A stretch of 5,761 bases of DNA, from positions 1-5,761 of the forward strand of contig NZ_RIZI01000086.1 in NCBI RefSeq assembly GCF_003721225.1, in the 5' to 3' direction. Position numbers and translations under genes: made by a program. Positions 1 through 5,761 of this stretch are shown here, piece after piece. The DNA comes from Acidithiobacillus sulfuriphilus. GTDB taxonomy: Bacteria > Pseudomonadota > Gammaproteobacteria > Acidithiobacillales > Acidithiobacillaceae. The notes below the pieces were generated by a model. It had not been told where the DNA came from and did no database searches. It worked only from the letters and a program-made list of their open reading frames with translations. Every line of letters starts with the position of its first letter. Position 1 is the first letter of the stretch.

Positions 1-36
1 TTCCATCGTCAAGCTGCGCACGTCGATTCTTTCCAT
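1..36 (-). CDS. Possible 5' end of a divergent gene, product unknown (cut by window edge)
   Basis: Only about 12 codons are visible, reading MERIDVRSLTME if the ATG at 36-34 is the start. An in-frame TGA lies two codons upstream of that ATG, so the gene cannot start further out. Three starts share the frame: ATG at 36, GTG at 21 and ATG at 6. The GTG at 21 has a GGAAAG seven bases upstream, which looks like a ribosome binding site. The ATG at 36 sits only 7 bases after a strong -10 box and would be nearly leaderless. In many proteobacteria the gene divergent from pilM is ponA (penicillin-binding protein 1A), but nothing in these residues confirms it. The call rests mainly on the promoter facing this way. 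Confidence 0.25.
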   Translation of the reverse strand, partial: MERIDVRSLTME

Positions 37-43
37 ACGTCAA

Positions 44-72
44 ATTATACCACGCTATGGTCTGGTATTTAA
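44..72 (-). promoter_or_regulatory. Putative sigma70 promoter for the divergent gene
   Basis: Read on the minus strand, a perfect TATAAT (49-44) is preceded by TGG, giving the extended -10 form TGGTATAAT. Seventeen bases further upstream is TTAAAT (72-67), a poor -35 that matches TTGACA at three positions. Extended -10 promoters tolerate a weak -35. Transcription would begin near base 36-37 and run leftward out of the window. Confidence 0.5.
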
Positions 73-129
73 GGGCCATGTTAATAACACAGCCCACCCT
101 CGCGGAAAGCTCTTTTTCCCATCCTCACC

Positions 130-157
130 TTGACAGGGGCCGTAATGCTGCTAATTT
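130..157 (+). promoter_or_regulatory. Putative sigma70 promoter of the pilMNOPQ operon
   Basis: A perfect TTGACA (130-135) is followed after 16 bases by TAATTT (152-157). The -10 hexamer matches the consensus at only three positions but is preceded by TGC, giving an extended -10. The start of transcription would fall near 164, leaving a leader of about 84 bases to the GTG at 248. It is the best + strand candidate in the region. No other promoter is obvious before the later genes, so the operon is probably read from here. Confidence 0.5.
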
Positions 158-236
158 CCCCTGCGACGCTCGAATAGGACAGGCCCCTTGCCATCCGCCG
201 GGGTGAAACGCGTACCGGGAACCAACACCATACCAC

Positions 237-243
237 AGGGAAG
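237..243 (+). promoter_or_regulatory. Ribosome binding site of pilM (decides start)
   Basis: AGGGAAG lies just before the GTG at 248, with 6 bases between GGGA and the start codon. It supports GTG 248 over the in-frame TTG at 188. The TTG also has an AGGA (176-179) eight bases upstream, so the spacing alone does not settle it. The protein alignment argument does more to favour 248. Confidence 0.55.
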
Positions 244-247
244 AAAC

Positions 248-1309
248 GTGCTGCGCTTGCCAAGCCCCCCCCTCGCAGGACTCGACATCAGTCCTGATGC
301 TGTCAAACTCGTAGAAATCGCCGTACTCCGCGGCGGCTTGCGGGTGGAACATGCGGACGCCGAAGCACTTCCTCCGGGAGCGGTCAGCGAACGCGCCATC
401 CACGATGTGGAAGCCGTCACGCGCACCATTCGCATCATCCTGGAGCGCTCGCGCGTACGCACCAAGGCGGTGGCGACGGCCTTGCCGGCCAACGCCGCCA
501 TCGTGAAAGTCATCTCCCTCCCCAAGGATCTGGGCGAGATGGGGATCGAGGAGCAGATCCGCTATGAAGGGGGGCAGTACATCCCCTACAGCATCGATGC
601 CGTCAACTTTGACTTCTCTCCTCTGGGTGACGACAGCTCGCGCAAGGGATATCAGCAGGTATTGCTGGTGGCCTGCAAAAAGGAAACGGTGGAAGACCGC
701 GTCGCCGTTCTGGAAGAGGCCGGCCTGAAACCGAAAATAGTCGATGTCGAACCCTTCTCCCTATGGCTGCTGCATGAGCATCTCGTGCGTCAGGATCCCC
801 ACCAGGGTACCGAGGAGGGTGCCGTCGTGCTCGTCGAAATGGGCAGCATTACGACCAACATCTATGTCTTTCATGAAGGGCAACCCGTCTATTCCCGCGA
901 GCATAATTTCGGGGTGACACGCCTCATCGAAGACATCCAGCGGCGCTACGGGTTGGATGCCAATGATGCCCTGCGCATGCAGCGCTTCGGCGGTTTGCCT
1001 CCGGATTACGCCAGCGACGTCCTGACGCCCTTCGCCCGCAGCACTGCCCAGGAATTGTTCCGCTCCCTGGATTTTTTTCAGGCCAGCATGCCCGATACCG
1101 CCATCGGCGCAGTGCACCTTTTCGGTCTCGGCGCCCAGACACCACAGTTGGCTGAGCACCTGCGCCGTTTGGTGAACTTTCCTGTATACGTTCCGGATCC
1201 GTTCGCCGGCATGGAGATGGCGGCCCAGGTGAGCCGCCGCTTTCTGGATGCCGACCGATCGTCACTGGCGGTAGCCTGCGGTCTCGCCTTGCGGAGGTTG
1301 CCCGCATGA
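248..1309 (+). CDS. pilM: Type IV pilus assembly protein PilM (actin-like)
   Basis: Cytoplasmic actin-like ATP-binding protein that docks on the short N-terminal tail of PilN and anchors the alignment complex at the inner membrane. From GTG 248 it has 353 residues, the usual length of the family. The protein opens with GLDISPDAVKLVE (11-23), the first phosphate-binding motif of the FtsA/PilM fold, as expected right at the N-terminus. IRYEGGQYIPY (about 104-114) is the family's conserved middle segment. The second phosphate loop is VEMGSITTN (196-204), and GLGAQ (293-297) is the nucleotide-binding turn near the C-terminus. Position 197 is Glu where the family usually has Asp. A longer frame from TTG 188 adds 20 residues, LPSAGVKR onward (the TTG read as Met if it initiates), that look like no PilM N-terminus. 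The stop codon overlaps the pilN start in ATGA. There is no signal peptide or membrane segment. Confidence 0.95.
   Translation: MLRLPSPPLAGLDISPDAVKLVEIAVLRGGLRVEHADAEALPPGAVSERAIHDVEAVTRTIRIILERSRVRTKAVATALPANAAIVKVISLPKDLGEMGIEEQIRYEGGQYIPYSIDAVNFDFSPLGDDSSRKGYQQVLLVACKKETVEDRVAVLEEAGLKPKIVDVEPFSLWLLHEHLVRQDPHQGTEEGAVVLVEMGSITTNIYVFHEGQPVYSREHNFGVTRLIEDIQRRYGLDANDALRMQRFGGLPPDYASDVLTPFARSTAQELFRSLDFFQASMPDTAIGAVHLFGLGAQTPQLAEHLRRLVNFPVYVPDPFAGMEMAAQVSRRFLDADRSSLAVACGLALRRLPA
1293..1297 (+). promoter_or_regulatory. Ribosome binding site of pilN
   Basis: GGAGG lies inside the last codons of pilM, 8 bases before the pilN ATG at 1306. This is the strongest Shine-Dalgarno match in the operon. 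It confirms the ATG in the ATGA overlap as the pilN start. Confidence 0.75.
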
Positions 1310-1896
1310 TCCGCATCAATCTGCTGCCCTACCGGGAAGCGCGACGGGCCCGACAAAATCAGATTTTCGCCGCCGGGCTGATGGCCGTGCTCATTCTCGC
1401 CGGCTTTTTTTACTACGGGGTCTACGAAATCTTCAGCTATCGCGCCGCGGTCCAGGAACAGCGCGTACAATACCTGCAAGGCGTAGCCCAGGGCCTCGAC
1501 AAACAGATCGCCTCCATCGTCGATCTGCGCAAGGAACGTGACCAGTTGCTCTCCCGCGAAGGGATCATTACCGACCTCCAAGGCAAACGCGACCTCACCG
1601 TACGGATTTTCAACACGCTGGCGACCATCACTCCGCCCGGGATTTTCCTCACCCACCTGCAACAGCAGGGTAACACTGTCGCGGTGGACGGCTATTCCCA
1701 GGCCAATAATCAGGTAGCCGAATTCATGCGCAATATCGAAGCCTCGACCACTTTCGACAAGCCCCTGCTGAACATCATCAGCAAGGCCAAGCTGGGCAAC
1801 GAGGAAGTCGGCCAGTTTTCCTTGCAGATGGATATCCGGGCACCGGTAAGCGCCACCAAGAGCAACGGGCAAAGCAGCAAAGGTATACGGCCATGA
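1306..1896 (+). CDS. pilN: Type IV pilus inner-membrane alignment protein PilN
   Basis: Bitopic inner-membrane protein that links cytoplasmic PilM to periplasmic PilO. It has 196 residues, normal for PilN. The N-terminus MIRINLLPYRE (1-11) contains the INLLP motif that PilM binds. A basic stretch (R10, R13, R14, R16) precedes one membrane helix at about 20-42, placing the N-terminus in the cytoplasm by the positive-inside rule. Residues about 45-95 are rich in Q, R, K, L and D and look like a coiled coil. Residues about 108-180, starting TPPGIFLTHL and including VDGYSQANNQVAEF (127-140), form the small ferredoxin-like periplasmic domain that pairs with PilO. The polar tail after about 180 is probably disordered. 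There is no cysteine. It overlaps pilM and pilO by ATGA at both ends, so the three are probably translated in a coupled way. Confidence 0.95.
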   Translation: MIRINLLPYREARRARQNQIFAAGLMAVLILAGFFYYGVYEIFSYRAAVQEQRVQYLQGVAQGLDKQIASIVDLRKERDQLLSREGIITDLQGKRDLTVRIFNTLATITPPGIFLTHLQQQGNTVAVDGYSQANNQVAEFMRNIEASTTFDKPLLNIISKAKLGNEEVGQFSLQMDIRAPVSATKSNGQSSKGIRP

Positions 1897-2528
1897 CCCT
1901 TGACGAACTGCGCAATCTCCAGATCGAGGATATCATCCGCTGGCCCATCAAAACCAAGCTCATCGCCGTGGCGATCCTGGTGGTACTGGTAGGTATTGTC
2001 GCGTGGATATGGTTCATTGCCCCGGAAAATGACAAGATCGGGCAACTCCGCGAGCAGGAAAGCAGCCTCAAGGAGCAGATCCGGCAAAAACAGCTCCTCG
2101 CCGCTGGGCTTCCCGCCTATCAGGCGCAGATCAAGGAAATGCAGCTACGCTTTGCCCAATTCCTGGAACAATTGCCCAATCGTACCCAGATTCCCTCTCT
2201 CCTCGACGACGTCACCCTGGCGGGGCGCAGCCGTGGACTGGAGTTTGAGCTTTTCCAGCCGCTCCCCGAGGTGAGCAAGAATTTCTACGCCGAAATCCCC
2301 GTCAAGCTCAAGGTCGTAGGCACCTATGACGCCATGGGGCAGTTTGCTGCCGCCGTGGCCGCCATGCCGCGCATCGTCACCCTGAATGATATCGACATCA
2401 CCCGGCTGCCCAGCGCCGGAAGCGACGACGCGGCAAAGGCGCAATCCACGCAAAAACTGGTATTGCAATGCACGGCCACGACCTATCGCTATCTGGACAA
2501 TAGTGAAAAAACGGGGGCGAAGCCATGA
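1893..2528 (+). CDS. pilO: Type IV pilus inner-membrane alignment protein PilO
   Basis: Partner of PilN in the inner-membrane alignment complex; the PilN/PilO pair binds PilP and contacts the pilin and motor parts. It has 211 residues, typical for PilO. A short cytoplasmic N-terminus carrying RWPIKTK (16-22) leads into one membrane helix at about 22-42. A coiled coil rich in E, Q, K and L covers about 45-92. LPNRTQIPSLLDDV (94-107) is the conserved entry to the periplasmic domain, which runs through GLEFELFQPLPE (115-126) and YDAMGQFAAAVAAMPR to about 170. One cysteine sits near the C-terminus, in LVLQCTATTYRY. The start lies in an ATGA overlap with pilN, with AAAGG (1879-1883) nine bases upstream. 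The stop overlaps pilP in the same manner. Confidence 0.95.
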   Translation: MTLDELRNLQIEDIIRWPIKTKLIAVAILVVLVGIVAWIWFIAPENDKIGQLREQESSLKEQIRQKQLLAAGLPAYQAQIKEMQLRFAQFLEQLPNRTQIPSLLDDVTLAGRSRGLEFELFQPLPEVSKNFYAEIPVKLKVVGTYDAMGQFAAAVAAMPRIVTLNDIDITRLPSAGSDDAAKAQSTQKLVLQCTATTYRYLDNSEKTGAKP

Positions 2529-3073
2529 AGAAGTTTGCCCGGTCGGTCCTCGTTATCAGTACCCTGACCTTATTGGCGGGCTGCCAGCACAGCGACAATC
2601 TCAGCGATTTACGTCAGTTTGTCGCCAGTGGGCCAAAATTCAATACCCACATCACGCCCCTGCCAGCCACCCAAGTCTATCATGCCGCCGCCTACGTTGG
2701 CGAGAGTGGCCGCGATCCTTTCACCAGCTTCTCGGAATTACGCCTGCGCCAACTTGCCGCACAGGCCAGCAAAGGGCCGCGGCCGCAGGCGCACGGCCCT
2801 TTACAACCCCTGGAAAGGTTTGACCTGTCCGGCCTGAAGATCAACGGAATCGTGCGCGACGCCCAGGGGCATCTCTGGGCGGTCATCCAGGCGCCGGACC
2901 AGAAGATCTATCGCGCCACCATCGGCAGCTATGTCGGCAAAAACGACGGCCGCATCGTCAGCATTGACGACCAGCCGGGGAAACGCTCCGTCACCGTGGA
3001 GGAGTACATTCCCAATGCCTTCGGCGGATTCCAGAAACAGCAAACCGTCATGCACATGCAAAGTGGCACCTAA
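2525..3073 (+). CDS. pilP: Type IV pilus lipoprotein PilP
   Basis: Lipoprotein that bridges the PilN/PilO pair to the PilQ secretin across the periplasm. It has 182 residues, close to the family norm. The first 20 residues are a lipoprotein signal peptide: MKK, a hydrophobic core, and the lipobox LAGC with the modified cysteine at 20. DLRQFV (28-33) and GRDPF (62-66) are the conserved PilP motifs in the extended N-terminal part that wraps PilN/PilO. A flexible stretch (about 80-95, AQASKGPRPQAHGPLQ) leads to the C-terminal beta domain (about 97-178, including FDLSGLKINGIV), which binds the N0 domain of PilQ. The only cysteine is C20. The start lies in an ATGA overlap with pilO; upstream there is only a G-run (2513-2517), not a good Shine-Dalgarno, so initiation probably depends on coupling. 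The DNA of the linker contains a perfect inverted repeat. Confidence 0.93.
   Translation: MKKFARSVLVISTLTLLAGCQHSDNLSDLRQFVASGPKFNTHITPLPATQVYHAAAYVGESGRDPFTSFSELRLRQLAAQASKGPRPQAHGPLQPLERFDLSGLKINGIVRDAQGHLWAVIQAPDQKIYRATIGSYVGKNDGRIVSIDDQPGKRSVTVEEYIPNAFGGFQKQQTVMHMQSGT
2771..2802 (+). repeat. Perfect 9-bp inverted repeat inside pilP (hairpin)
   Basis: AAAGGGCCG (2771-2779) and CGGCCCTTT (2794-2802) are exact reverse complements separated by 14 bases. The loop itself is GC-rich and includes a GCGGCCGC palindrome overlapping the left arm. In RNA this would make a strong stem. It falls exactly in the codons for the flexible PilP linker, where protein constraint is low. The 3' side has only three Ts, then ACAACC, so it is not a standard intrinsic terminator. 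Confidence 0.6.
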
Positions 3074-3098
3074 GCGGACTGCCAGCCCAAAAAGGATA

Positions 3099-3103
3099 GA
3101 GGA
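3099..3103 (+). promoter_or_regulatory. Ribosome binding site of pilQ (decides start)
   Basis: GAGGA lies 9 bases before the ATG at 3113, in the only true gap of the operon. It supports this ATG over the in-frame ATGs at 3179 (codon 23) and 3206 (codon 32), which lack a comparable site. The gap of 39 bases shows no promoter or stem-loop that I can support. Confidence 0.7.
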
Positions 3104-3112
3104 CAGAGACCC

Positions 3113-5500
3113 ATGAGCACAGCACCTTGCACCGCCCGCCACGCCAACGCCCCCCGCCACCACCGGGTGCGCCACCGCATGCCGGCCGCCTTACGACCCG
3201 CCGCCATGGTCGCCCTGGCAGCCTTGTGCCTGGCATCGGCGCCGGCATGGGCGGAAAGCCTGATTACCGGGATCGCACCCGTTCAAGATCAGCATGGTGC
3301 CGCTCTGCTCATTCGCTCCACCGAGCGTCCCGCCTATGATGTCAACACCCTCAATGGCGGCTACCGGGTGCAAATCGATTTTAGCGACGCCCATTTTGCC
3401 AATTCCGTAGGCACCGTCCATGGCGAGGGCGTCATCCAGGACGTCCTCGCGGAAAACTTACCGGGCAAAGCCCGCCTCGACCTCCTGCTGAAAACGCCCC
3501 AGGCGATCATGATCGAGCCGGCACCCGGCGGATACCGGATTGCGCTCGTTGCCGAGAAAGGTGCAGCCCCCAGCACGGCAGCAGCCGCCGCTGCTCCCGT
3601 TGCCACCCCGGCACCCTCCCCCGCGGCAGCCGCTGTGGAACCAAGCGCTTCCGCGCCGGTCCCGCTACCTGCCGCCAACGGCACCAGCGTCGCCGACCTC
3701 GGCTTCAAGCGGGGCAAGGAAGGTGGAGGGATTCTCGACCTCACCATCAATGGCAGCCAACCGCAGATGAACGTGACCCGGGAAGATGGCGCGCTGGTGG
3801 TGGACCTCAAGGATACCCAGCTACCAGCGAGCTACGCCCACCGTTTTGACGTCAATCAGTTTGGGACACCGGTACAATACATTGACAGCTACCCGCGCGG
3901 CGCCAATACCCGCTTGGTCTTTGCCATCAATGGGCCTTTTGAATACTCGGCCTACCAGTTGGGCAACCACCTCCTGGTCAATGTCCGCGCCAAACCCGCT
4001 ACCGAAACTGCCGCCGGAGTGGCTGCCGACGCCCGCCTGAGCATGGACTTCCAGAACATCAGCGTTCGCGATGCCCTGCAGGTGATCGCCGACTTTACGC
4101 ATCAGAATATCGTGGTATCCAACAACGTCACCGGCACCTTGACCATCCGCCTGAAAAATGTCCCCTGGGAACAGGCCTTCAAGGTGATCCTCGACTCCCA
4201 AGGCCTGGCCGTGAAACATATCGGCACCATCCTCTGGGTAGCTCCGGCCAATCAGATCAGTACCCAGGAGGAAGCCGAACTGAAGGCAGCCGCCAGCAAG
4301 CGCAAGCTGGAACCGTTGGTCACCGAACTCATTCCCATCAAATACGCCCGCGCCACGGAGATCGCCCAGCTCCTGCAAGGATTTTCCCAACAAAACAACA
4401 GCATTCCCCCCAGCGAAGGGGCGGCATACGGCAACACTGCGGCCACCGCTGCGCAAAACGCGGCCCTTGCCGCAGCCCTGGGCATTCCTTCTTCCACCCT
4501 GGGCAACTCCTTGCTCGGTTCGCGCGGATCCGTGGCGGTGGTGACCCGGACCAACAGTCTCCTGGTTCGCGATACCCCCCAGGATATCGACAACATCAAA
4601 AAGCTGATTGCGAAAATCGACCGACCGGTGCCCCAGGTTCTCATCGAGGCGCGCATCGTGCAAATCACCACCAACGCCGCCCAGTCTCTCGGCGTGCAAT
4701 GGGGCGGCACTTACACCTCCAATACGGGCAGCGGCGTCATCAACCTATCGGGCACCGGCGCTTCCGGGACAACGTCTACCCAGGGCGGATCTTTTCCGTT
4801 GACCGGCAGCACCACCACGACCACCGGCACCACCGGATTCTCAGTCCCCGCCCTGGTCAATCTCCCGGCGCCAACGGCGGGCACCGCCCTGGCGGGCGTC
4901 AACCCGGCTTCCCTGGCTTTTGCTCTGGGTACAGCCTCCGGCAGCCGGGTCATCGATTTGCAACTGCAGGCGCTGCAGGTGGCCAACAAGGCCAAGATCA
5001 TCTCCAGTCCCAAGGTGCTGACCGCTGACAACGAAAAAGCCGTCATTCAACAAGGCCAGGAGATCCCCTATCAACAGGCCACCAGCAGCGGCGCTACCTC
5101 GGTCTCCTTCAAAAAAGCGGTGTTGAGCCTGGATGTGACTCCCCATATTGCGCCCAACGGCAAGATCACCATGGATGTCAGTGCCACCAATGATCAGCCG
5201 AACTACGCGCAGGCCCTGCCCACCGGCGTGCCCATCAACACCCAGTCGGTGAAAACCAAGCTCCTGGTCGCCAATGGCCAGACCGTCGTCATCGGCGGCA
5301 TCTTCACCGATACCCACAGCAACTTCAACACCGGGATACCCTTATTGAAGGACATCCCCGGCCTGGGCTGGCTGTTCAAGAGCCGTACCAACAATATCGC
5401 CCAAACCGAACTCCTCATCTTCCTCACCCCAAAAGTCATCAATGACGGGGCGCAGGATGGTTCCGCAGGGGGCGAAACTTCTCTTGCCAGTGGCGGATGA
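3113..5500 (+). CDS. pilQ: Type IV pilus secretin PilQ
   Basis: Outer-membrane secretin that forms the gated pore for the pilus. It has 795 residues, at the long end for PilQ. The signal peptide is unusual: a 22-residue Arg/His-rich n-region, a hydrophobic core (about 30-43), and a cut after APAWA (47). Next come a first AMIN domain (about 50-148), which in this family binds peptidoglycan; an Ala/Pro linker (about 150-193); a second AMIN domain (about 196-298); the STN/N0 domain (about 307-385, [14 protein letters not shown]); the N1 domain (about 399-510), interrupted by an Asn/Ala/Ser/Gly-rich insert (about 425-472); and the secretin core from VLIEARIVQ (about 508). A Gly/Thr/Ser-rich insert (about 536-598) follows LGVQWGG. 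Core motifs are [17 protein letters not shown] (about 652), VIGGIF (about 726), [15 protein letters not shown] and LIFLTPKV (about 768). Mature PilQ has no cysteine. The stop overlaps aroK. Confidence 0.96.
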   Translation: MSTAPCTARHANAPRHHRVRHRMPAALRPAAMVALAALCLASAPAWAESLITGIAPVQDQHGAALLIRSTERPAYDVNTLNGGYRVQIDFSDAHFANSVGTVHGEGVIQDVLAENLPGKARLDLLLKTPQAIMIEPAPGGYRIALVAEKGAAPSTAAAAAAPVATPAPSPAAAAVEPSASAPVPLPAANGTSVADLGFKRGKEGGGILDLTINGSQPQMNVTREDGALVVDLKDTQLPASYAHRFDVNQFGTPVQYIDSYPRGANTRLVFAINGPFEYSAYQLGNHLLVNVRAKPATETAAGVAADARLSMDFQNISVRDALQVIADFTHQNIVVSNNVTGTLTIRLKNVPWEQAFKVILDSQGLAVKHIGTILWVAPANQISTQEEAELKAAASKRKLEPLVTELIPIKYARATEIAQLLQGFSQQNNSIPPSEGAAYGNTAATAAQNAALAAALGIPSSTLGNSLLGSRGSVAVVTRTNSLLVRDTPQDIDNIKKLIAKIDRPVPQVLIEARIVQITTNAAQSLGVQWGGTYTSNTGSGVINLSGTGASGTTSTQGGSFPLTGSTTTTTGTTGFSVPALVNLPAPTAGTALAGVNPASLAFALGTASGSRVIDLQLQALQVANKAKIISSPKVLTADNEKAVIQQGQEIPYQQATSSGATSVSFKKAVLSLDVTPHIAPNGKITMDVSATNDQPNYAQALPTGVPINTQSVKTKLLVANGQTVVIGGIFTDTHSNFNTGIPLLKDIPGLGWLFKSRTNNIAQTELLIFLTPKVINDGAQDGSAGGETSLASGG
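4802..4837 (+). repeat. Low-complexity ACC-rich codon run in pilQ
   Basis: Twelve codons, mostly ACC with some GGC, encode [12 protein letters not shown] (residues 564-575) in the Gly/Thr insert of the secretin core. The codons vary too little to look random, and the unit is not a clean tandem repeat. It keeps the reading frame. Trinucleotide-like runs of this kind can change length in whole codons between strains without breaking the gene. Confidence 0.5.
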
Positions 5501-5761
5501 AGGCCGAGGTCAGTGTAATCCTGGTGGGGCCCATGGGTTCGGGCAAATCCACCATCGGGCGGCTGCTGGCCGCCCGCTTGCATTTGCCCTTCGCCGACAG
5601 CGACGCCATCATCCTGGAAAATACCGGCGTTTCCATCAATACGATCTTTGAAATCGAGGGCGAGGCGGGCTTCCGCCTGCGGGAAAGCCGGGTAATCGCA
5701 GATCTCGCCGCCAAAGAGACCGCCATGGTATTGGCCACGGGAGGCGGCGCCGTCCTTTCCG
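5497..5761 (+). CDS. aroK: Shikimate kinase AroK, N-terminal half (cut by window edge)
   Basis: Phosphorylates shikimate to shikimate 3-phosphate with ATP in the cytoplasm, the fifth step of the chorismate pathway. The visible 88 codons cover about half of a protein that is usually 170-180 residues. The Walker A loop is GPMGSGKST (11-19). The pair D34 and D36 in ADSDAII is the shikimate and magnesium site. [14 protein letters not shown] (51-64) contains the shikimate-binding Arg at 60. GGG (82-84), in LATGGGAVL, is the conserved glycine turn near the active site. The start ATG overlaps the pilQ stop in ATGA and has no good Shine-Dalgarno, so translation probably depends on ribosomes finishing pilQ. 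In many proteobacteria aroK, then aroB, follows pilQ; aroB would be expected beyond the edge. Confidence 0.93.
   Translation, partial: MKAEVSVILVGPMGSGKSTIGRLLAARLHLPFADSDAIILENTGVSINTIFEIEGEAGFRLRESRVIADLAAKETAMVLATGGGAVLS

Larger units (their letters stand above)
37..247. other. Divergent intergenic region and pilM leader
   Basis: This stretch separates the leftward gene from the pil operon and holds a candidate promoter in each direction. The left third is AT-richer than the rest of the window, as expected of a control region. The + strand leader from about 164 to 247 shows only short, weak pairing, for example CCCC near 184-187 with GGGG near 200-203. I found no riboswitch-like fold, no sigma54 -24/-12 pair and no terminator. 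If the TTG at 188 is used instead of the GTG at 248, the last 60 bases are coding. Confidence 0.5.

Noticed and set aside
64..72. TGGTATTTA on the + strand as a second pil promoter
   Set aside because: The -10 is a poor match, and no reasonable -35 lies 15-19 bases upstream. The TTGACA pair at 130-157 is better.
104..119. GGAAA / TTTCC hairpin with a T-run as a possible terminator
   Set aside because: The stem is only 5 bp and the T-run is part of the arm itself. It sits between divergent promoters where no terminator is needed.
1078..1872. Open frame of 264 codons on the minus strand opposite pilM/pilN
   Set aside because: It is antisense to two clear genes and crosses their junction. Its composition follows from the codon use of the true strand.
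3179..3181. ATG at codon 23 as the real pilQ start
   Set aside because: It would give a more ordinary signal peptide, but it has no ribosome binding site, while GAGGA is well placed for 3113.
3821..4699. Long open frame of 292 codons on the minus strand inside pilQ
   Set aside because: It lies wholly opposite a well-supported secretin, has no ribosome binding site or recognisable domain, and is the kind of antisense frame GC-rich coding DNA produces.
1..5761. CRISPR arrays, tRNAs, insertion sequences or a novel defence or mobile system
   Set aside because: No spaced direct repeats, tRNA-like folds, transposase motifs or terminal inverted repeats were seen. From base 248 on, the window is filled by known pilus genes and aroK.

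Overview
The window carries a type IV pilus assembly operon, pilM-pilN-pilO-pilP-pilQ, followed by the first 88 codons of aroK (shikimate kinase). All of these are on the + strand and run from about base 248 to the right edge. The gene order and protein families are those of the proteobacterial pilMNOPQ cluster. The DNA is GC-rich, and the residue choice and overall look resemble Acidithiobacillus or a related gamma/beta-proteobacterium. That assignment is an inference from protein character and has not been matched to a database.

Layout. Bases 1-247 are a divergent control region. On the minus strand an extended -10 box (TGGTATAAT) faces out of the window, together with the first few codons of a possible divergent gene; in many relatives this neighbour is ponA, but too little is visible to say. 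On the + strand a TTGACA / TGCTAATTT pair (130-157) is the best promoter candidate for the pil operon. Bases 248-3073 hold pilM, pilN, pilO and pilP, each overlapping the next by the four bases ATGA. After a 39-base gap with a clear ribosome binding site comes pilQ (3113-5500). Its stop codon again overlaps the start of aroK in an ATGA, and aroK runs off the right edge.

How the genes work together. PilM is a cytoplasmic actin-like protein that grips the N-terminal INLLP motif of PilN. PilN and PilO are bitopic inner-membrane proteins whose periplasmic coiled coils and ferredoxin-like domains pair up. PilP is a lipoprotein whose beta domain reaches from PilN/PilO to PilQ. PilQ is the outer-membrane secretin through which the pilus leaves. 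Together they form the alignment complex of the pilus machine. AroK belongs to aromatic amino acid synthesis and is linked to pilQ by position, not by function.

I see no mobile element, CRISPR array, tRNA, rRNA or previously undescribed system. The points most worth a second look are a perfect 9-bp inverted repeat inside the PilP linker, two competing starts for pilM, two low-complexity insertions in PilQ, an Asp-to-Glu change in a PilM nucleotide-binding motif, and the translational coupling of aroK to pilQ.
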